Assembly (NCBI GenBank): GCA_963970005.1
Contig: CAXAMN010025694.1
Span: 281,642 to 345,641 of the forward strand
DNA length: 64,000 bases
Direction of reading: 5' to 3'
Source: Durusdinium trenchii
Lineage: Eukaryota; Sar; Dinophyceae; Suessiales; Symbiodiniaceae
In this document: positions 58,520-64,000 of the stretch, piece after piece
Layout of the letters: each line of letters starts with the position of its first letter
Position numbering within the stretch: the stretch's first letter is position 1
Position numbers and translations under genes: made by a program
The notes under the pieces: model-generated
Database searches by the model: none
Seen by the model: only the letters and a program-made list of their open reading frames with translations
What the model was told of the DNA's origin: nothing

Positions 58520-61500
58520 TTCTTTCTCCAATGGTGTTGGAAGCCAGGCAAAAGCAAAAGCAAAGGTGGCAGCAAAGCCTGCAGAACGGCCGCTGGATGA
58601 TTTTTCAAGGCTTGAAAGCCATGGTTGGTTTGCATCGCGCAATGACAATTCAGAGGTTCAACAGTGTTTACAGACACAGCTGTTGGGTTCGGAGGCTCGA
58701 CATCAAGATCGGCAAGATCACAAAGGCCATGACCTTCGGCAAGCCTCCATCACAACAGTCCTCAAATGTCAGACCCACAAAGCTGGTACCTTGCATGTCG
58801 ATTGTTGATGCAGGTCATTGTATATCTCATAGGGGCCAGGGACGTGACTCTAGGACGAACGGAACTTGCTCACTAGGACTAGCCCACTGATGTGCTCTTT
58901 TCTGCAGGGGTGATTAGATGATAAAGGAACTTGGTTTTTCTATTTGGGACACACCTTTTCGCAGAGGGTTGCTCCGTCCGATTGGTTGGCCTGTCCGATA
59001 GGTGTGGCCACACGAATCAGCAACCTAGCTGCAACCCAGGGAATCTGTTGCGCAATGTTGCATGCACTGCAGTTCGGCTTCTGCCCGGGAGCTGTTAGAG
59101 TTGGCCAGCCAAGTCCGACAAGCTGTACTGCGAGGAGATTGACTTGGGTGAAGACAAACCGCGGCAAGTGCGCACCACAGCAGTATCACAACCATGATGC
59201 AACGATGTTTTGCTACAAGTCGAGATTTTGAGTCAGTGATCTGATATGTTGGAGGTTGTGAACACCTACAGTAATGATAGTGGGGTTGGAAGCCACGAAC
59301 CTGGTGGCGGCCATTCTCAGTGGTAGCACGGAATTTGGTGCAAGTTGTTCAACAATGTTCGACAAACAACTCCCATGGCTTTTAAATATTAAGCCATGGA
59401 ATACAACGCCCCTGAGAGCCAATGTTTGGAATTCAGCATGCTCTTCGGGGCAGGATTGCGTGTTGCATCAGTTTGGCAGGGTTTGTTTTTGTTTGTTAGT
59501 TTTGTGATGTTTTGTTTGTGTGTGTTTGCGGAAGCAGCTTTTGACACCGCCAGATTGCGTCTGGTCTTCGAGCACATCTGAAGCAAGAGGACGACTTGAG
59601 CGACATGGATCACCAAAATTAGTACAGAGCTTGATGGTTGCTTGATTGTGTGCAATAGCGTGCGCACAGAGGCTTGCATTGAATTTCATGTGTTCTGAAG
59701 CATTAGCGCGGCCTGTTATCAATGACATGTAGCTCTTAATGACACGGTGAAGTGCTTTTTGGCCACAAAAAGTATGTGGATCTCGATCACTTGTGCGAGG
59801 AGATGCAAGATCAACTTGTGGTGGTGCTCGCCAACCTGAAGCCCAGGAGACGCTCAATGCCTCCGCGCTGTAAACACATCGGTGGTCCTTCAGAGCGTTC
59901 GCCGTAAACACATCGGTCATTGACGCGACAGTCATTGACGCGACAGTCCGGTCACGTCACAGGATCGAGCAAAGAGTGTCGACATGAGAGTGTTGCGCGA
60001 GAGGGTCCTAAAGAAGCACATCAAGCAAGATGGTGGCAGAAGAAGCGATTTCCGAGGTTTGTTCAGCCGGAGCACACTAAGTTATCACTCAAAACATCTT
60101 AACACCTTGCAATCACCATGATCATGACATCCACAGCGCACACAGAGATCGTCCTCATACAGATCATGACTTGACCACAGCAGCATGATACGCGCACACA
60201 CATGACCACATCATCGAGTTTCACGCCCACGACCGCATCACATCATGAGACCATGATAGCTATCAACACCATAGCCATCGCGTCAGAATCAAGGTGATGT
60301 TGTGCTTCGTTTCGGACATGGAGTGTTAGAGTTTCTTTCTTCTGCAATTTTTTCCTCCCACTTCTCCATCATCGTCATCCACATTCGCTCATTTACTCGT
60401 CTTCCGTCCAAATGTGTACTCATTCGCTACAGACACAGAAGCCCGACATGTGGGGTTATCTGGTTCTTGACGGTTCTTGACTTGTTGTCGGGCATTTGTG
60501 TTGTCAAACCTTGCTTGCCTGCAAGGAAGCTTGCAGGGTTTGAATCACAGGGTATGGTCCTGTGTGCCACAAGCAAAGAAGGAAAAACAGAGACAGGGCC
60601 TTGGCAAATCAGATATATATATATATATATATATATGGAGCGATTCTGACTGGAAAGATGTGATCGCGTTGCACAAAGAACCCATGTGGCCTGCGCTCTT
60701 GGGGGGCAGCACGTTTTCTACTGGCACGGGCGGGTTCAATCTTTGGAATCTGGGTCGGCAACTATGAATTTGCTGAGATCTTCTGAGGCTGATGCAACCT
60801 CCACCTGGAGCTAAAGTTGGAGAGCGCGTCAGGGCAGAAGGTGCATTTTTTGGACGGGTTGCTTTGGAGACAGGGTCAGATGCTGCATCAGAATGCATAT
60901 ATTATATGATATAGTTCGCAGAATATAGTGCATTTAGCCAACAAAACACTCACCCATCGCCACCATCACAATCGTCACCATCACCCGGGCTATCCCGGGC
61001 TTGGTTTGCCTAATGCTTAGCATAGTTCGGGGATGGTGATAGGTCGCAGTGAGCTGAACGGCGTTGCGCATACGACAGCAGGGTGGCCATGGGACCACCG
61101 GAAGGGAGCGCAGTGACCGGGCGCAGCATGGGAATGGAATCTGAGGATTGCAAGGCAAGCATGAAGTTGGTAAGTTTCGGGCTGAGGGGAAGGCAACTGA
61201 GCATGGCGAATCGCCATATTTGCAGGGGGAAGGAAGGTATAGCTGAGGTTTGAAGAACGCCCTGTCCAGCCATGCTCGCTGCTGTACAAATGGTTGAAGT
61301 GCACAGGTCAGGTCCCTCTTGGCTGCATTGGAGTGATGCACAAGACGCGGCTTTCACCAAACTCGTCCCTGAAAGCCAGCCTTTTCGGTATATATTGAGA
61401 CCTGTGTGCAAGAGTAAAATGGGCGATGCATGCAAGTATAGGTGCTTGTGAGCTTGGTCCACCTTCACAAGTCAACACCGAGTCAACACACTCTTGACAT

Positions 61501-62310
61501 CAAGGCAACGCTTTACACAAAGCAATCCGGGAAACATCATAAAACATCCAGCCCCGCTTCGCGAAGGATCTAGCTGGCAAGAAATAGGCTCAAGGCTTGC
61601 AGCTTCCATAGCCCAGAGAGGGATAGGCTGAGTCGGCTGAGTCTGGGCGTTTCGACCGCACACGTCAACCTTGAATATTGGCTGGCGACAATTGAGCTGA
61701 GCCTGAGCCTTCTTTTGAGATGAACAGTTTATACATGTTTATACATGCTATATACACACAATTGCAAACATATTGAACATCAAAAAAGAAACTCATCAAA
61801 GGCTGGCCACTGGTGCTCTGCTTGGGGGGTAATTCGCACGTCAATGAGGTGGCACGGCACCCCACAGCTCAGAAAACTGCTCCTCCACGTTACACCAAAC
61901 ATGTGCTTCAGAGGTAGAACATACCTTATCTGCAGCTGCACTTGGTCTTCAAATTGCTGCTGCCAAGAAGCATAGCTTAGCACCATCAATTTGCACGCCC
62001 AAGGCTGAAAGCAGCAGTAGCAGTACTGCAATTAATGGTTGATTTCCTTCTTTTGGTCTCAAGATAAATATAAATTGTCTGCTAGTTTGCACCTAGGAAC
62101 GCCAAGATGCAAAGCAAGTTCTCCACCGCTCGGGTTAGGCAAAAACATGCAAAAACCAACCACATTGGACCAAAACCTCACAGCAACATAGGGATAGGCA
62201 AATGGATGGCAGAAGAGCTCCCTTCGCAGCGTGTCTGTTCTGGCCGAAGGTATCGAAATGCTGGAGCCTGATGAGAAGCTCCCAAACAAGTTCTTGCCCC
62301 AGACCGTTCA
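58520..62310 (+). CDS. EMAPII/Arc1p-type tRNA-binding OB-fold domain, likely C-terminus of the GluRS gene
   Basis: This OB-fold binds tRNA non-specifically and is appended to, or partners, eukaryotic aminoacyl-tRNA synthetases. Exons by family match: about 58530-58608, a Lys/Ala linker ('AKAKAKVAAKPAERP', 'DDFSR'); 58691-58727 ('LDIKIGKITKA'), joined across a GC-AG intron that restores 'FSRLDIKIGKI'; about 59779-59850 ('LCEEMQDQLVVVLANLKP'); about 60538-60595 ('GFESQGMVLCATSKEG'); about 60780-60837 ('PPPGAKVGERVRAEG'); and about 62255-62310 ('IEMLEPDEKLPNKF'). The order is collinear with human EMAPII. The exon with the usual 'HPDADSLY' region, expected at 58730-59770, was not found. The orientation, the Lys/Ala linker and the lack of a start codon or clear gene boundary after the GluRS exon at 57266-57357 suggest one fused gene, but a separate p43/Arc1p-like gene is possible. 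Confidence 0.78.
60612..60636. repeat. TA microsatellite
   Basis: Uninterrupted (TA)n run directly after the 'CATSKEG' exon of the OB-fold region. Confidence 0.85.
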
Positions 62311-64000
62311 AGTTTGGGATTCACATGGATTAACATGGGTTGACATGCTAAAAAAAGCTAAAAACACTTGATATTTGCCTATAATATACATATATATATA
62401 TTATATATTATATATATATATTTATCCATTTTTCCATTTTATTGCCATTCTCTTTCCGCTTCCAGGCCTGGGAAAGATCCCTGGGAGGTCTTAAGACCGG
62501 GTTGCTTGACCAACCAAAGCCCAGCGGCTTAGAGCTCCGTTTCCCGGGCGGCCTAGCCGTGTCTTTCGTCTTCACACGGCCTAGTTAGCAGACCATGAGG
62601 TAAACATGGGACCTACAATGGAGCTTTGTGGATGACATCTGCGTGGGGGCCAAGTGCAAAGTAAAATATTGGAGGCTCAGGGGAGCATTCTGAAGCATTC
62701 AGCGGGTCTTGACCCCAAACTGTTTCTTCCTGCTGTCTGGAACTTGTGCAAGAACTCCTCTCCAATCTTCATTTGTGCGGGTGTGGGGCGTGAGACACTT
62801 TGCACCTAAAACATGCATTTGCAAATGTGAGAAGTTCAGGCTGGGCCCGTGGTCTGCAAGAGTGTAGCTGACGGGCGCGCCTGCCTGGTTGTTTTGTTTC
62901 TTGTTGGGCTTTCCAGCAGAATCCTGGCGTCCCGTGTGTTGTGCTGTCTCGCAGGACCATATCTTGAGCGCCTCACGCGATTGCTTTCACTCACCGGTGA
63001 AAAGGAGGGCGATTCGTGCGCGTTGAAGCTTCAACGCAGACTAACAAGATGTTTTTCCTCGAAGGGGCCGGCCAAAATGGATCCAACATGATCTCATTTT
63101 GGAGTGATTCCTCACACGTCCTGTGCGTTGACAAGGTGCAAGATGTGAGAAGTTCCACGTCTGGCACTGATGCCCGCCTTGACCAGGAACACCTGGTCCG
63201 TCCAAAATCGTGGACGGCACAGCTTTTTCCTGGTTTTGCTTCACAGGTTGTGTCAACAAACCTGCTTGCGCTGGCCAGGAGTTTGTGGGGGCTGAACCAG
63301 GGTTGGTCACACTGAGCGCTCATCACAGGATGGAGGCCGCCTACATTCGTCGAAGATGCGGGTTGTGCATGTTGTGGCCTGCGAATTGAACAACTCAAGT
63401 TCGTGTTGAGAAATGTTTGGAGCAAAGGAGAAGCAAAGACATGGGAGTGCTGGAATCAAACAAGGAAGCCATACTGTAGGAACCCTGGCATTTTGTGGAA
63501 CCATTTGGAGCCCCAATGTGTCATTGTTTGCATGCCATCATATGGCCGATCACGGGCGTCGACATCGCCGGTGCCTTCGTCGACAGATCTGCAGGTCATG
63601 ATGCACCGGAAGCGGTGCGACCAGATGAGGCGAGCTCGATGCGACTAGATTCAACTGGATGATGCGACTCCCTGTGTTGCAGTGGAAGTGGATGGCACCA
63701 CCTGGTTGGGCCGGAACCATGGGCAATCCATCCAAGCGGTGAATTTTCCACTTCTATGATTCTTCCAGGGAGTGTATGCAACGATGTAGATCGATGGTGT
63801 ATTACTCTTGTATTGTGAGAGTGTGCCTCTTTCTATGCCAAAAGCAGTCTACAAGTTGTCCCTCTCCCAAACAATGTATTACTATGTACTAGGTACTAGC
63901 GTTAAGTCGACTCAGCTTGTGGAAAGTCGACTCGAAACCGTGTGCCCTTGCAGAACTGCACTCCACAGGGATGTCTAAGCATAGATTGTATTGATCTATT
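62311..64000. other. Window end, no supported gene
   Basis: A TA-rich tract lies at about 62380-62423, just past the last OB-fold exon. Small + frames at 62849-63091 and 63403-63648 match nothing I recognise. The last exon of the OB-fold protein is expected somewhere here; a weak candidate lies near 63674-63740. The snap-back motif occurs at about 63680-63777. Confidence 0.4.
63680..63777. repeat. Dispersed ACTCCCTG snap-back motif, copy 5
   Basis: GTGGAAGTGGATGGCACC on + and, about 60 bases later, the inverted ACTCCCTGGAAGAATCATAG (minus strand, 63744-63777). Confidence 0.6.

Noticed and set aside
60112..60300. CAT/CAC-rich segment resembling a short repeat array
   Set aside because: No unit longer than 4-6 bases recurs regularly; compositional bias only.

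Overview
The window looks like nuclear DNA of a photosynthetic dinoflagellate, probably close to Symbiodiniaceae. This is inferred from gene structure, not from a marker gene. Every gene I can support lies on the + strand. Coding sequence is cut into many short exons. About 5 of 12 introns whose ends can be fixed from conserved protein motifs have a GC donor instead of GT, and many introns carry the same 5-8 bases at both ends. The S1-domain protein starts with a signal peptide followed by a Phe-Val-Val-Pro stretch, as expected for import into a red-lineage complex plastid. No rRNA, tRNA, CRISPR array, bacterial operon or virus-like gene was seen. Exon ends are read by eye and are approximate unless stated.

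Layout. 1-152: last 49 codons of an S1-domain gene. 1352-5722: pentatricopeptide-repeat (PPR) gene with a frame break near its end. 6445-7812: intronless amino-acid transporter. 8621-11508: second, intron-rich transporter of the same superfamily. 12203-14413: complete plastid-type protein with two Tudor-like modules and three S1 domains; its tail is nearly identical to the fragment at position 1. 15818-20270: multi-pass membrane protein, faintly XK-like. 21754-31197: class III phosphatidylinositol 3-kinase (Vps34 type). Inside one of its introns (27201-30111) sits a complete-looking NSUN4-type RNA methyltransferase gene on the same strand. 31376-32770: weak membrane-protein exons. 35245-42167: protein with C2 domains and degenerate EF-hands. 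44054-57357: cytosolic glutamyl-tRNA synthetase, followed at 58520-62310 by exons of an EMAPII/Arc1p tRNA-binding domain that may be its C-terminus.

The genes do not form one pathway. They are a same-strand array of housekeeping and organelle genes (organelle RNA handling: PPR, S1, NSUN4; tRNA charging: GluRS; endomembrane lipid signalling: Vps34; transport). The non-coding part is unusually structured. It holds a five-locus palindromic repeat family confined to 35.1-44.4 kb, a hairpin-bearing tandem repeat of roughly 215-300 bases at 44.8-45.9 kb, a GT-rich array plus 40-base minisatellite at 37.4-38.2 kb, a terminal-inverted-repeat element in an S1-gene intron, and a dispersed snap-back motif.
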